Origin: an uncultured Oscillospiraceae bacterium
Lineage (GTDB): Bacteria > Bacillota > Clostridia > Oscillospirales > Oscillospiraceae
Assembly (NCBI GenBank): GCA_944387205.1
Contig: CALXDZ010000124.1
Span: 1 to 48,234 of the forward strand
DNA: 48,234 nt
Direction of reading: 5' to 3'
Shown: in pieces, positions 1 to 7,823 of the stretch
How the letters are laid out: each line of letters begins with the position of its first letter
Position numbering within the stretch: position 1 is the stretch's first letter
Position numbers and translations under genes: made by a program
The notes under the pieces: generated by a model
Seen by the model: the letters and a program-made list of their open reading frames with translations, nothing else
What the model was told of the DNA's origin: nothing
Databases searched by the model: none

Positions 1-1198
1 GGCGAATGGCCTCCTCCATGCGCTTGAGGCCCTTTTCGATGATGGACCGGGGCATGGCCAGATTCAGCCGGACAAAGCCCTTGGCGTTGTCCACGAACAG
101 TCCGTCGCCGCCCTCCAGCAGCACACCGGCCTCGTTGGCGAAGAACATGGGCAGGTCCTCCACATCGCCCAGGCAGCCGTTGAGGTCCACCCAGGCCAGA
201 TAGGTGGCCTCGGGGATGGAGAACACCGCCTGGGGCAGGTGCTCTTTCAGGAAGTCCGCCACAAAGGCAAAATTGCCGTCCAGATAGGTCCGCAGGGCCT
301 GGAGCCAGGCGTCGCCCTGGTCATAGGCGGCCTGGGAGGCGGTGACGGAGATGGGGTTGACGCAGCCGAAGAGCTTGTCGTGCTCGGCCATCAGGGCGCG
401 CACCTTCTCGTCCCGGACGATGATGTTGGAGAACATGAGGCCGGCCATGTTGAAGGTCTTGCTGGCGGACATACAGGTGATGAGCCGGGGATAGTCGGGC
501 ATCATCTTGGCGGTGGGCAGGTGGCGACGGCCCTGGCGGATCAGGTCGCAGTGGATCTCGTCGGAGATGAACCACAGCTGATACTTCTCCACAATCTCAC
601 AGACCTTGCGGGTCTCCTCCTCGGTCCACATCCGGCCCGTGGGGTTGTGGGGGTTGCTCCAGATCAGCAGCCTCACCTTGGGATCGGCGGCCTTGCGCTC
701 CAGGTCTTCAAAGTCGATGGTGAAATAGCCGCTGTCGTTTTTCAGGGGCGAGCACACCAGCTCCCGGTGATTGAATTCCGCCGCGTGGAGAAAATAGCCA
801 TAGGAGGGAGAGGTGACCAGCACCTTCTCGTCCGGGGCGGTCAGATCCCCCACCAGCTCGTAGAGGGCGGGGATGATGCCCGGGCTGAACACCAGCTGCT
901 CCCGGGGGAAGGTCCAGTCGTACTTGTCCCTGCACCAGGCGGCAAAGGAGTTGTAGTAGCTGTCGTTGAGGATCTGGCTGTAACCGAAGATGCGCTTGTC
1001 CACCCGGTCCTTGATGGCCTGGCAGACCTCCGGCGGCGTGGCAAACTCCATGTCGGCCACCCACATCCGTACGAACTCGTCGTCGGCGTAGGGGAACTTC
1101 ATCTCCGGCCCGGCGTGGAAGATGTATCCGCGGAAGCCGTCGGTGTTCATGGCATAGGTATTTCTGCGGTCAATGATCTCGTCAAAATCGTACTTCAT
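1..1198 (-). CDS. PatB/MalY-type pyridoxal-phosphate C-S lyase / aminotransferase, C-terminus cut by window edge
   Basis: This is a fold-type I PLP enzyme, most like the cystathionine beta-lyases of the MalY/PatB group, which split C-S bonds in cystathionine or cysteine conjugates. The reading frame begins MKYDFDEIIDRRNTYA and stays open to the window edge, giving about 399 residues, close to the usual 390-400. Visible motifs are SNPHNPTGRMW (substrate and cofactor site), FISDEIHCDL (the Asp that holds the PLP nitrogen), and SASKTFNMAGL, which contains the Schiff-base lysine. The ATG at 1196-1198 follows a purine-rich AAGAAAGGGCGAGGGACC. A promoter-like pair lies upstream at 1258-1287. It is transcribed divergently from the ABC operon. 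The exact substrate (cystathionine, cysteine or another beta-thioether) cannot be told from sequence. The last residues lie outside the window. Confidence 0.9.
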   Translation of the reverse strand, partial: MKYDFDEIIDRRNTYAMNTDGFRGYIFHAGPEMKFPYADDEFVRMWVADMEFATPPEVCQAIKDRVDKRIFGYSQILNDSYYNSFAAWCRDKYDWTFPREQLVFSPGIIPALYELVGDLTAPDEKVLVTSPSYGYFLHAAEFNHRELVCSPLKNDSGYFTIDFEDLERKAADPKVRLLIWSNPHNPTGRMWTEEETRKVCEIVEKYQLWFISDEIHCDLIRQGRRHLPTAKMMPDYPRLITCMSASKTFNMAGLMFSNIIVRDEKVRALMAEHDKLFGCVNPISVTASQAAYDQGDAWLQALRTYLDGNFAFVADFLKEHLPQAVFSIPEATYLAWVDLNGCLGDVEDLPMFFANEAGVLLEGGDGLFVDNAKGFVRLNLAMPRSIIEKGLKRMEEAIR

Positions 1199-1257
1199 GG
1201 TCCCTCGCCCTTTCTTAATATGTTTCCTTCCGCCTGTGGGGCGGCTCTGTCAGGGTC

Positions 1258-1287
1258 ATTGTACCACGGTTCGCCTGCTTTTCACAA
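1258..1287 (-). promoter_or_regulatory. Putative sigma-A promoter of the C-S lyase gene
   Basis: Read on the minus strand, TTGTGA (1282-1287) and TACAAT (1258-1263) are separated by 18 bases, with TG one base before the -10. The leader to the start codon would be about 50 nt. Confidence 0.5.
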
Positions 1288-1340
1288 CCAAAAAACACGG
1301 CGGGGAGGGAAGAATAGGAAACATTTGCCAAAATGCCTGC

Positions 1341-1362
1341 TCCTTAAAGGTTTCTTTAAGGA
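1341..1362. repeat. Perfect 9-bp inverted repeat over the -35 region of the ABC operon promoter (candidate operator)
   Basis: TCCTTAAAG (1341-1349) and CTTTAAGGA (1354-1362) are perfect arms around a 4-base spacer. The element ends 8 bases before a TATACT -10 box and has no U-tract after it, so it looks like an operator rather than a terminator. Confidence 0.45.
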
Positions 1363-1370
1363 ACGGGGGC

Positions 1371-1376
1371 TATACT
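1371..1376 (+). promoter_or_regulatory. Putative -10 box (TATACT) of the ABC transporter operon
   Basis: TATACT lies about 46 bases before the TTG start of the ATPase gene. No good -35 hexamer is present at 16-18 bases. That position is taken by the inverted repeat at 1341-1362, which suggests dependence on an activator or another regulator. Confidence 0.45.
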
Positions 1377-1421
1377 GCATGATGACTGAATGGGCGCGCA
1401 GCGTCTGAAGGAGGAACTGCT

Positions 1422-2456
1422 TTGATCGAAGTGAAAGATCTGGTGAAGCGTTACGGGGACCATCTGGCGGTGGACCATCTGAGCTTCACCGTGGAGGACG
1501 GGCAGATCTACGGCTTCCTGGGACCCAACGGAGCCGGCAAGTCCACCACCATGAATATCATGACCGGCTATCTGGCCGCCACCGAAGGCGAGGTGCTGGT
1601 CAACGGCCACAGCATCCTGGACGAGCCGGAGGAGGCCCGGCGGGAGATCGGCTATCTGCCGGAGATCCCCCCGGTGTACCCGGACATGACCGTTATGGAG
1701 TATCTGCGCTTTTGCGCGGAGCTCAAGAAGATCCCCAAGGGGGAGCGGGAGAATCAGATCACTCAGGTGATCGCTCTGACCCACCTGGAGGACATGGCCG
1801 GACGGCTGATCCGGAACCTGTCCAAGGGCTATCGCCAGCGGGTGGGCCTGGCCCAGGCCATTTTGGGCTTCCCGCCCATCCTCATCCTGGATGAGCCCAC
1901 CGTGGGACTGGACCCCAAGCAGATCATCGAGATCCGGGATCTGATCCGTCAGCTGGCCAAGGACCACACGGTGATCCTCTCCTCCCACATCCTCTCCGAG
2001 GTGCGGGAGGTGTGTGACCGGGTGATGATCATCCACAAGGGCCATCTGGTGGCCTGCGACACACCGGAAAACCTGGAGGAGCAGCTTGCCGGCGCCGGCA
2101 GCCTGGAGCTGGTGGCCAAGGGCACGCCGGGGGTGGTCACAGCGGTGCTGGATACGGTCTCCGGTATCCAGTCCCGACGGATGGAGGACCGGGGCGATGG
2201 CACCACGGCGGTGTCTCTGAGCTGCGACGGGGATATCCGGGAGACTTTGTTCTACGCCTTTGCCTCTGCCCGCTGTCCGCTGCTGGAGCTGCGGCATCAG
2301 GCGGCGTCCCTGGAGGATGTGTTCCTGGAGCTGACCGAAGGCGACGGAGAGGAGGCAGCTCAGGACAGCCTGACTGCTGCTCCTGAGGAGCCTGAGACGA
2401 CCGGGGAGGAAAACGAGGAAGAGAAGGAGGCGCAAGGGAATGAAAGCGATCTATAA
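1422..2456 (+). CDS. ABC transporter ATP-binding protein (GldA/NatA-like)
   Basis: This is the cytoplasmic ATPase that powers the ABC-2-type transporter encoded next. It has 344 residues: an N-terminal nucleotide-binding domain with Walker A GPNGAGKST (about residues 34-42), signature LSKGYRQRVGLAQAI, Walker B ILILDEPTVGLDP and switch-histidine segment VILSSHILSEV. An accessory C-terminal region ends in a strongly acidic tail rich in Glu (about residues 308-344). The start is TTG at 1422, preceded by AGGAGGAACTGC at good spacing. It overlaps the permease gene by 17 bp, so the two are probably translationally coupled. Order and family match gliding-type GldA-F-G sets, which occur in many non-gliding bacteria with unknown cargo. 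The acidic tail is longer than usual for the family. Confidence 0.9.
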   Translation: MIEVKDLVKRYGDHLAVDHLSFTVEDGQIYGFLGPNGAGKSTTMNIMTGYLAATEGEVLVNGHSILDEPEEARREIGYLPEIPPVYPDMTVMEYLRFCAELKKIPKGERENQITQVIALTHLEDMAGRLIRNLSKGYRQRVGLAQAILGFPPILILDEPTVGLDPKQIIEIRDLIRQLAKDHTVILSSHILSEVREVCDRVMIIHKGHLVACDTPENLEEQLAGAGSLELVAKGTPGVVTAVLDTVSGIQSRRMEDRGDGTTAVSLSCDGDIRETLFYAFASARCPLLELRHQAASLEDVFLELTEGDGEEAAQDSLTAAPEEPETTGEENEEEKEAQGNESDL

Positions 2457-3306
2457 GCGGGAGCTGGCCTCCTATTTCAACTCCATGACCGGCTATATCT
2501 GCGTGGCGGTGATGGTGGTGTTCATCGGCATCTACTTCATGGCCTATAACCTTTTTGCCGGTTACCCCTATTTCTCCCTGACGCTGAGCTATGCGCTGTA
2601 TATCTTCATGGTGGCGGTGCCGATTTTGACCATGCGCTCCCTGTCTGAGGAGCGGCACAGCCGTACGGATCAGCTGCTGCTGACCTCCCCGGTGACGGTC
2701 ACCGGCGTGGTGGTGGGCAAGTACCTGGCCATGCTCACCGTATACTTGGTGCCGGTACTCATCGCCGGGCTGTGCCCGCTGATCATTGCCCTCAACGGCA
2801 CCGCTTATCTCAAAGCGGACTACGCCTCCCTCTTTGCCTTCTTCCTGTTGGGCGGAGTGGAGATCGCCATCGGCCTTCTGATCTCCTCTCTCACCGAGAG
2901 CCAGGTCATCGCCGCCGTGGGCACCTTCGGCGTACTGCTTCTGCTGAACCTGTGGGACGGCTTGATAGGCTATCTGCCCACCACCGCCTCCGGATCTCTG
3001 CTGGGGCTTTTCATCGTGCTCCTCATCGTGTGCTTCCTGCTCCAGTCCCTGTCCAACAACTGGAAGATCACGGCGGCGGTGCTGGTGGTGGGGGCCGTGG
3101 CCCTCTTTGGGTTCTACTTTGTGGATTCCACCAGCTTTGTGGGACTGCTGCCGGACCTGCTGGGCCGGTTCAGCCTGGTGGCGGCCTTTGACAGCTTCGC
3201 CAGTGACCACGTCTTTGACGTCTCCGGCGTGCTGCTGTACCTGTCTTTGATCGCGCTGTTTCTGTTCTTGACCGTCCAGGTCATTCAGAAGCGGCGCTGG
3301 AACTGA
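2440..3306 (+). CDS. ABC-2-type transporter permease (GldF-like)
   Basis: Membrane subunit of the ABC transporter, 288 residues with about six hydrophobic segments: one near residues 18-40, a second near 50-68, and several between 95 and 280. The motif RSLSEERHSRTDQLLLTSPV in the first cytoplasmic loop is characteristic of GldF/ABC-2 permeases (the coupling region 'E-kr-gT-elLltsPv'). The ATG at 2440 lies inside the end of the ATPase gene (17-bp overlap). The next gene starts 15 bp downstream behind an AAAGGAGG. It should assemble with the ATPase and the GldG-like protein in the cytoplasmic membrane. Substrate unknown. Confidence 0.9.
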   Translation: MKAIYKRELASYFNSMTGYICVAVMVVFIGIYFMAYNLFAGYPYFSLTLSYALYIFMVAVPILTMRSLSEERHSRTDQLLLTSPVTVTGVVVGKYLAMLTVYLVPVLIAGLCPLIIALNGTAYLKADYASLFAFFLLGGVEIAIGLLISSLTESQVIAAVGTFGVLLLLNLWDGLIGYLPTTASGSLLGLFIVLLIVCFLLQSLSNNWKITAAVLVVGAVALFGFYFVDSTSFVGLLPDLLGRFSLVAAFDSFASDHVFDVSGVLLYLSLIALFLFLTVQVIQKRRWN

Positions 3307-3321
3307 AAGGAGGCGCCGGAC

Positions 3322-4734
3322 ATGGCAAGAAACTGGAAAGCATCCCTCCGCACCGCCGCCGGGCGTCACAGCTCCCGGCGGGGCGCCTTTTCCGCCGGCC
3401 TTACCGCATTGGTGATCGCGGCGGTGATCGTGTTCAACCTGCTGGTGGCCCAGCTGCCGGAGAGCATCTCCAAGCTGGACATGAGCGACAACAAGATATA
3501 TACTGTCACTGATACCTCCATTGAGTACCTGGCGGATCTGCAGGAGGACGTGGCCATCCACGTGCTGGCCAATCAGGATGAGATGGACCAGCGCGTCGTG
3601 AAGTTTCTGGACAAGTATGTGTCCCTCAGCGACCGCCTGAGCCTGGACTACACGGACCCCACGGTGTACCCCTCCGTGCTGGAGACCTACGGCTGTGAGG
3701 AGAACACCATCGTGGTGGCCTGCGAGGCCACCGGGAAGCAGGAGACCATCGCCATCGACAGCATCATCGGCTACGATATCTACTCCTATTACACCACCGG
3801 CACCTACTCTGAAACTGACTTTGACTGCGAGGGTCAGCTGACCTCGGCCATAGACGCGGTGGTCTCCGACGCGACCTATAAGGTTTATCAGATCACCGAC
3901 CACGGGGAGACGGCCCTGTCCTCCTCCGTGACGGAGCTGCTGGAGCGCAGCCACATCACCCTGGCGGACGTGAACCTCCTCACCGACGGCGGCATCCCGG
4001 AGGACTGCGACCTGCTGGTGTGCAACGGTCCCACCAGTGACCTGGCTGACGATGAAAAGGATATGATCCTGGCCTATCTTGCCGGGGGCGGACAGGTGAT
4101 CTACCTCATGTCTCCTGATCTGTCTCCCCGGCCCAACTGGGATGAGATCCTGGAGACCTACGGCATCACCGTCTCCGACGGCATGATGGCGGATACCCAG
4201 CGCTATTACGCCAATCAGCTGGACGCCTTCTTCCCGGAGGTGGACAGCTCTGTGGACGCGGCCTCCAATTTGACGGGCGACTCCATGGTGCTCATCTACC
4301 GCTCCCGGGGCATGACCCTGACGGATCCCGCCCGGGATACCATCACGGTCTCCTCTTTCCTGGACACCTCTGATAAGTGCTACAGTGTGGTGGATGAGGA
4401 CACCCGCAGCGAGGGCTCCTTCAGCATCGGCGCCTTGGCCACCGAGGACACCGACGGCGGCACCGCCCGGCTGACGGTCTTCGGCAGCAGTTCTCTGGTG
4501 GACGAGGGCATCACCTCCAGCTTCACCAATCTGTCCAATCTGGATCTGTTCCTGAACTGCTCCACCGCCGGCTTTGACGATATCTCCAATATCTCCATCG
4601 AGCCGGTGAGCCTGCAGGTTACCCAGAACACTATCACCACCGGCGGCATCTGGAGCGCGTTGTTCATCTTTGTGCTGCCCCTGGCCGTGCTGCTCTTCGG
4701 CTTTGTCCGCTGGATGCGCCGGCGGAAGCTGTAA
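3322..4734 (+). CDS. GldG-family ABC transporter auxiliary protein
   Basis: Membrane-anchored protein of 470 residues with one hydrophobic helix near residues 27-46 and one at the C-terminus (about 446-465), followed by a basic RWMRRRKL end. Between them is a large extracytoplasmic region that resembles the GldG/intraflagellar-transport-like domain found beside GldA and GldF (segments LDMSDNKIYTVTDTSIEYL and VYQITDHGE). It begins at ATG 3322 after AAAGGAGGCGCCGGAC, and the next gene follows after 13 bp behind a second AAAAGGAGG. Gene order strongly supports membership of the same complex. The molecular role is not established in this family outside gliding bacteria. Confidence 0.82.
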   Translation: MARNWKASLRTAAGRHSSRRGAFSAGLTALVIAAVIVFNLLVAQLPESISKLDMSDNKIYTVTDTSIEYLADLQEDVAIHVLANQDEMDQRVVKFLDKYVSLSDRLSLDYTDPTVYPSVLETYGCEENTIVVACEATGKQETIAIDSIIGYDIYSYYTTGTYSETDFDCEGQLTSAIDAVVSDATYKVYQITDHGETALSSSVTELLERSHITLADVNLLTDGGIPEDCDLLVCNGPTSDLADDEKDMILAYLAGGGQVIYLMSPDLSPRPNWDEILETYGITVSDGMMADTQRYYANQLDAFFPEVDSSVDAASNLTGDSMVLIYRSRGMTLTDPARDTITVSSFLDTSDKCYSVVDEDTRSEGSFSIGALATEDTDGGTARLTVFGSSSLVDEGITSSFTNLSNLDLFLNCSTAGFDDISNISIEPVSLQVTQNTITTGGIWSALFIFVLPLAVLLFGFVRWMRRRKL

Positions 4735-4747
4735 AAGGAGGCACGCC

Positions 4748-5734
4748 ATGAACCGAAAGCAGAAGAAAACGCTGCTGCTGACTCTGGGTCTGGTGGTGGT
4801 GCTGGTGGCACTGCTGCTGGGCGTCCGGGCTTGCAGCGCCCATCAGGAGGAACAGGAGGCCCAGGAGGCGGAGCAGCAGCGGCTGGAGAGCCAGGTACCC
4901 ACCGCCTCCGACACCTTTGAGACCATCACCTATGATAACGGCGACGTGACGCTGACCTTTACCCATGATGAGGCGGGCAGCTGGATCTGGGCCGACGATC
5001 CGGAGTTCCCCCTGGCTACCTCCTATCCGGAGGCTCTCTCCGATCTGATCACCGCGCTGGACCCCATGCAGACCATCCCCGACGGTGACACGCTGGAGTC
5101 CTACGGCCTGGATGCCCCCACAGGCACCATCACCGCCACTGCCGAGGACGGCACGGAGACGGTGCTGCTACTGGGCAAGGAGCTTTCCGACGGCTCCTAC
5201 TACCTCAAAACCGGGGACAGCGACACGGTGTATGTGGTCTCCTCGGAGCTTCACGAGTGCATCAGCAAGGGCATCTATGACATGGCTGTTTTGGAGGACA
5301 TCCCTGCCCTGACGGAGGACCGGCTCAAGAGCCTGACCATCTCCGGTGCCCAGAGCGTCACCTTCACCGTCACCCAGGACGATGAGGACGGCGCGGTGTG
5401 GAAGTCGGGGGACGAGGACGTGACGGAACAGGTGGAGGACCTCTCTTCCCAGCTGGGTGTATTGAGCTTCACCGCCTGCATCGACTATAAGCCCAGCGAC
5501 CAGGCAGTGAGCATCTGCGGCCTGGACGACCCGGCGGCGGTACTGACGGCCACCTATCTGGACGATGAGGGAGAAGAGGCCCAGGTGACGCTGACCATCG
5601 GCGGCGAGACCACCGACGGCACCGGCCGCTACGCCCGGCTGAACGATTCCACCACCATTTACAGCATCGGAAGCGATGCGGTCTCGGAGATCCTGGCCGT
5701 TGCCCAGAGCGGGCTGGACGGTCTGAGCCAGTAA
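4748..5734 (+). CDS. DUF4340 domain-containing membrane-anchored protein
   Basis: 328 residues starting MNRKQKKTLLLTLGL, with one N-terminal membrane helix (about residues 8-27) and the rest predicted outside the cytoplasmic membrane. The body shows the beta-rich DUF4340 pattern of two related halves, with DGDTLESYGLDAPTGTITA early and AVSICGLDDPAAVLTATY later. These are typical 'YGLd-P...v' repeats. DUF4340 proteins regularly close GldA-F-G-type operons and are thought to be accessory subunits. I chose the ATG at 4748, preceded by AAAAGGAGGCACGCC. An in-frame TTG farther upstream would overlap the previous gene and has no ribosome site. Unusually acidic and Thr/Ser-rich. Function unknown. 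Confidence 0.82.
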   Translation: MNRKQKKTLLLTLGLVVVLVALLLGVRACSAHQEEQEAQEAEQQRLESQVPTASDTFETITYDNGDVTLTFTHDEAGSWIWADDPEFPLATSYPEALSDLITALDPMQTIPDGDTLESYGLDAPTGTITATAEDGTETVLLLGKELSDGSYYLKTGDSDTVYVVSSELHECISKGIYDMAVLEDIPALTEDRLKSLTISGAQSVTFTVTQDDEDGAVWKSGDEDVTEQVEDLSSQLGVLSFTACIDYKPSDQAVSICGLDDPAAVLTATYLDDEGEEAQVTLTIGGETTDGTGRYARLNDSTTIYSIGSDAVSEILAVAQSGLDGLSQ

Positions 5735-5763
5735 AGCCCGGCAAGGCGCCGGAACCGGATGGA

Positions 5764-5791
5764 CCGCCGGGAGCCCAAAAGCTCCCGGCGG
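5764..5791 (+). other. Strong hairpin between the ABC operon and the response regulator
   Basis: Perfect 11-bp stem CCGCCGGGAGC / GCTCCCGGCGG with loop CCAAAA and no U-tract, ending about 18 bases before the response-regulator start. It may be an mRNA-processing or stability element or a partial attenuator, leaving read-through from the ABC genes into the two-component genes possible. The same stem core recurs in the terminator at 7756-7789. Confidence 0.6.
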
Positions 5792-5809
5792 CCTGAAAGG
5801 AAGCGGAAT

Positions 5810-6493
5810 ATGCGGATTCTGATCGTAGAGGACGAGGTCCGTCTGGCGGAGACGCTGAAGGACCTGATGGAGATGGAAGGCTATACCGCCGACGTCTGCC
5901 ACGATGGGGAGACGGGCCTGGACAACGCCCTGAGCTCCATATATGATGTGATCCTTCTGGATGTAATGCTGCCCAAGCGCAGCGGCTTTGAGGTGGTCAA
6001 GCGGCTGCGGGAGGAGGGAAACCATACGCCCGTGCTGCTGCTGACCGCCCGGAACGACGTCTCTGACAAAGTGACGGGGCTGGACTGCGGCGCAGACTAC
6101 TACCTGACCAAGCCCTTTGAGCCCAAGGAGCTTACCGCCTGCGTCCGGGCCCTGGTCCGCCGCCAGCCGGAGCTGCGGGAGGACGGGGTCCAGCGCTCTG
6201 GTGATCTCAAGCTGGAGCAGTCCACCTTCCTGCTCAGCTGCGGGGAGCGGTCCGTGCGCCTTTCCCGAAAGGAATATGACATGATGGAGCTCTTGATGCT
6301 CAACCAGCGCATGGTGGTGCCCAAGGAGAAGCTGCTGGTGAAGGTGTGGGGGTATGAATCCGACGCGGAGGACAACAATGTGGAGGTCTATATCTCTTTT
6401 CTGCGCCGGAAGCTGGAGCATCTGCACTCCCAGGTGAAGATCCGCACCATCCGCATGGTGGGCTACTGTCTGGAGACCGGGGAGGAGAAGTGA
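5810..6493 (+). CDS. OmpR/PhoB-family response regulator
   Basis: 227 residues. The receiver domain has the acidic pair E7/D8, phospho-acceptor D51 in VILLDVMLP, T79 in LLLTAR and K101 in YLTKPF. The C-terminal winged helix (about 125-225) includes RLSRKEYDMMELLM and VEVYISFLRRKLE, typical of OmpR-type DNA recognition. The ATG at 5810 sits behind GAAAGGAAGCGGAAT; an in-frame ATG at 5759 would add a basic, hairpin-encoded extension and is less likely. The kinase gene follows after 19 bp. Its position just downstream of the ABC operon suggests that it regulates that transporter, possibly through the inverted repeat at 1341-1362, but this is inference. Confidence 0.93.
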   Translation: MRILIVEDEVRLAETLKDLMEMEGYTADVCHDGETGLDNALSSIYDVILLDVMLPKRSGFEVVKRLREEGNHTPVLLLTARNDVSDKVTGLDCGADYYLTKPFEPKELTACVRALVRRQPELREDGVQRSGDLKLEQSTFLLSCGERSVRLSRKEYDMMELLMLNQRMVVPKEKLLVKVWGYESDAEDNNVEVYISFLRRKLEHLHSQVKIRTIRMVGYCLETGEEK

Positions 6494-6512
6494 AAGAAAG
6501 GAGGGGACGGAT

Positions 6513-7721
6513 ATGATTCAAAAGCTGCGGCTGAAATTTGTGGCCATCTGCATGGTGCTGATGACAGCGGTGCTGGGGATCGTATTTGCCTCCTTCTATA
6601 TCTCCGCCCAGTGGAACATCGAGCGCAGCAGCATGGAGGTGCTCCAGCGGGTGATCCAGCAGGACTCCTATGGTCTCCTGCCAGGCCGCAACCAGGATCA
6701 GCTCCAGCTGCCCTACTTTACCGTGGAACTGGCGGGGGACAACACGGCCTATGTCACCGGAGGCACCTACGCCAACCTGGATAACACGGAGGAGCTGGAG
6801 CAGATCCTCAGTCTGTGCGTTCAGGATGGCCGGGGCAGCGGTACCATTGACAGCTATAACCTGCGCTATCTGCGCCGGGACAACGGCTTTTTCCAGCGCA
6901 TCGCCTTTGTGGATATCTCCATGGAGAAGAACACCCTGGACGATATGGCCCGCTCCTTTCTTCAGATCGGCGGCGTGGCGGTGGTGATCCTTCTGGGCAT
7001 TTCGGCGCTGCTGGCCTGGTGGGCCACCCGGCCGGTGGAGACAGCCCTGCGTCAGCAGCGTCAGTTCCTCTCTGACGCCTCTCATGAGCTTAAGACCCCT
7101 CTGACGGTGATCCTTTCCAACGCTGAGCTCCTCAGCGGCGCGGCCCTGGAGCCCAGGCCCGCCCGCTGGGCGGACAATATCCACTCCGAAGCCGGGCAGA
7201 TGAAAGCTCTGGTGGAGGAGATGCTGACCCTGGCCCGGGCAGACAATATGCCCCGGACCGCTGTCCACACCGTTCAGTCCCTGACGGACATTGTCACTGA
7301 CACGGTGCTGAGCTTCGAGCCGGTGGCCTTCGAGGCGGGCAAGACCCTGACCTCCCAGATCGCCGACGGCGTGGAGGTGGAGGGCGACGGGGACAAGCTG
7401 CGGCGCTTGGCGGGGGTGCTGCTGGACAACGCCGTGAAGTACGCCGACGAGGGCACCACCGTGGAGGTGACGCTGGAGAAGGCGGACCGGCGGGCCCGGC
7501 TGACGGTCATCAACCGCTGCGCCCCCATTCCGCCGGAGCAGCTGCGGCGGCTTTTCGAGCGGTTTTACCGGGCGGATGCCTCCCGGGGAGAAAAGAGCGG
7601 CTTCGGCCTGGGACTGCCCATTGCCGCCTCCATCGTGGAGGAGCACAAGGGCACCATCAAGGCCGAAAGCGACGACCTCTCCACCCGCTTCATCGTTACG
7701 CTGCCTTTGAAAAAAGCATAG
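6513..7721 (+). CDS. Membrane sensor histidine kinase, partner of the preceding regulator
   Basis: 402 residues. Membrane helix 1 spans about residues 9-30, an extracytoplasmic sensing region about 31-148, and helix 2 about 150-169. A short linker with no obvious HAMP leads to HisKA with phospho-accepting H191 in SDASHELKTPLTV, then the ATPase domain with N-box LLDNAVKYA, G1-like motifs and FGLGLPIAASIVEEHKG. The length is ordinary for a classical kinase. The ATG at 6513 follows AAAGGAGGGGACGGAT. A terminator at 7756-7789 closes the unit. The stimulus is unknown. Envelope stress or antimicrobial sensing would fit an ABC neighbour but is not shown by the sequence. Confidence 0.93.
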   Translation: MIQKLRLKFVAICMVLMTAVLGIVFASFYISAQWNIERSSMEVLQRVIQQDSYGLLPGRNQDQLQLPYFTVELAGDNTAYVTGGTYANLDNTEELEQILSLCVQDGRGSGTIDSYNLRYLRRDNGFFQRIAFVDISMEKNTLDDMARSFLQIGGVAVVILLGISALLAWWATRPVETALRQQRQFLSDASHELKTPLTVILSNAELLSGAALEPRPARWADNIHSEAGQMKALVEEMLTLARADNMPRTAVHTVQSLTDIVTDTVLSFEPVAFEAGKTLTSQIADGVEVEGDGDKLRRLAGVLLDNAVKYADEGTTVEVTLEKADRRARLTVINRCAPIPPEQLRRLFERFYRADASRGEKSGFGLGLPIAASIVEEHKGTIKAESDDLSTRFIVTLPLKKA

Positions 7722-7755
7722 TTTGGGCCTGCGCCTGTCCGGGCAGGGCCCCAAG

Positions 7756-7789
7756 CCGCCGGGAGACCACCTCCCGGCGGTTCTTTTTT
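7756..7789 (+). terminator. Rho-independent terminator after the histidine kinase
   Basis: Stem CCGCCGGGAG / CTCCCGGCGG, loop ACCAC, then TTCTTTTTT. Confidence 0.88.
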
Positions 7790-7823
7790 CCGCCGGCGGC
7801 GCATAAGGTTGTCCCAAGAGGTG

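Noticed and set aside
239..1408. Long plus-strand open frame (about 390 codons) opposite the C-S lyase gene
   Set aside because: Repetitive Gly/His/Leu/Val composition without domains, an antisense shadow of the GC-rich real gene.
2137..4749. 870-codon minus-strand open frame across the ABC operon
   Set aside because: Low-complexity His/Gln/Gly-rich translation with no family match and no ribosome site; the plus-strand genes have clear motifs.
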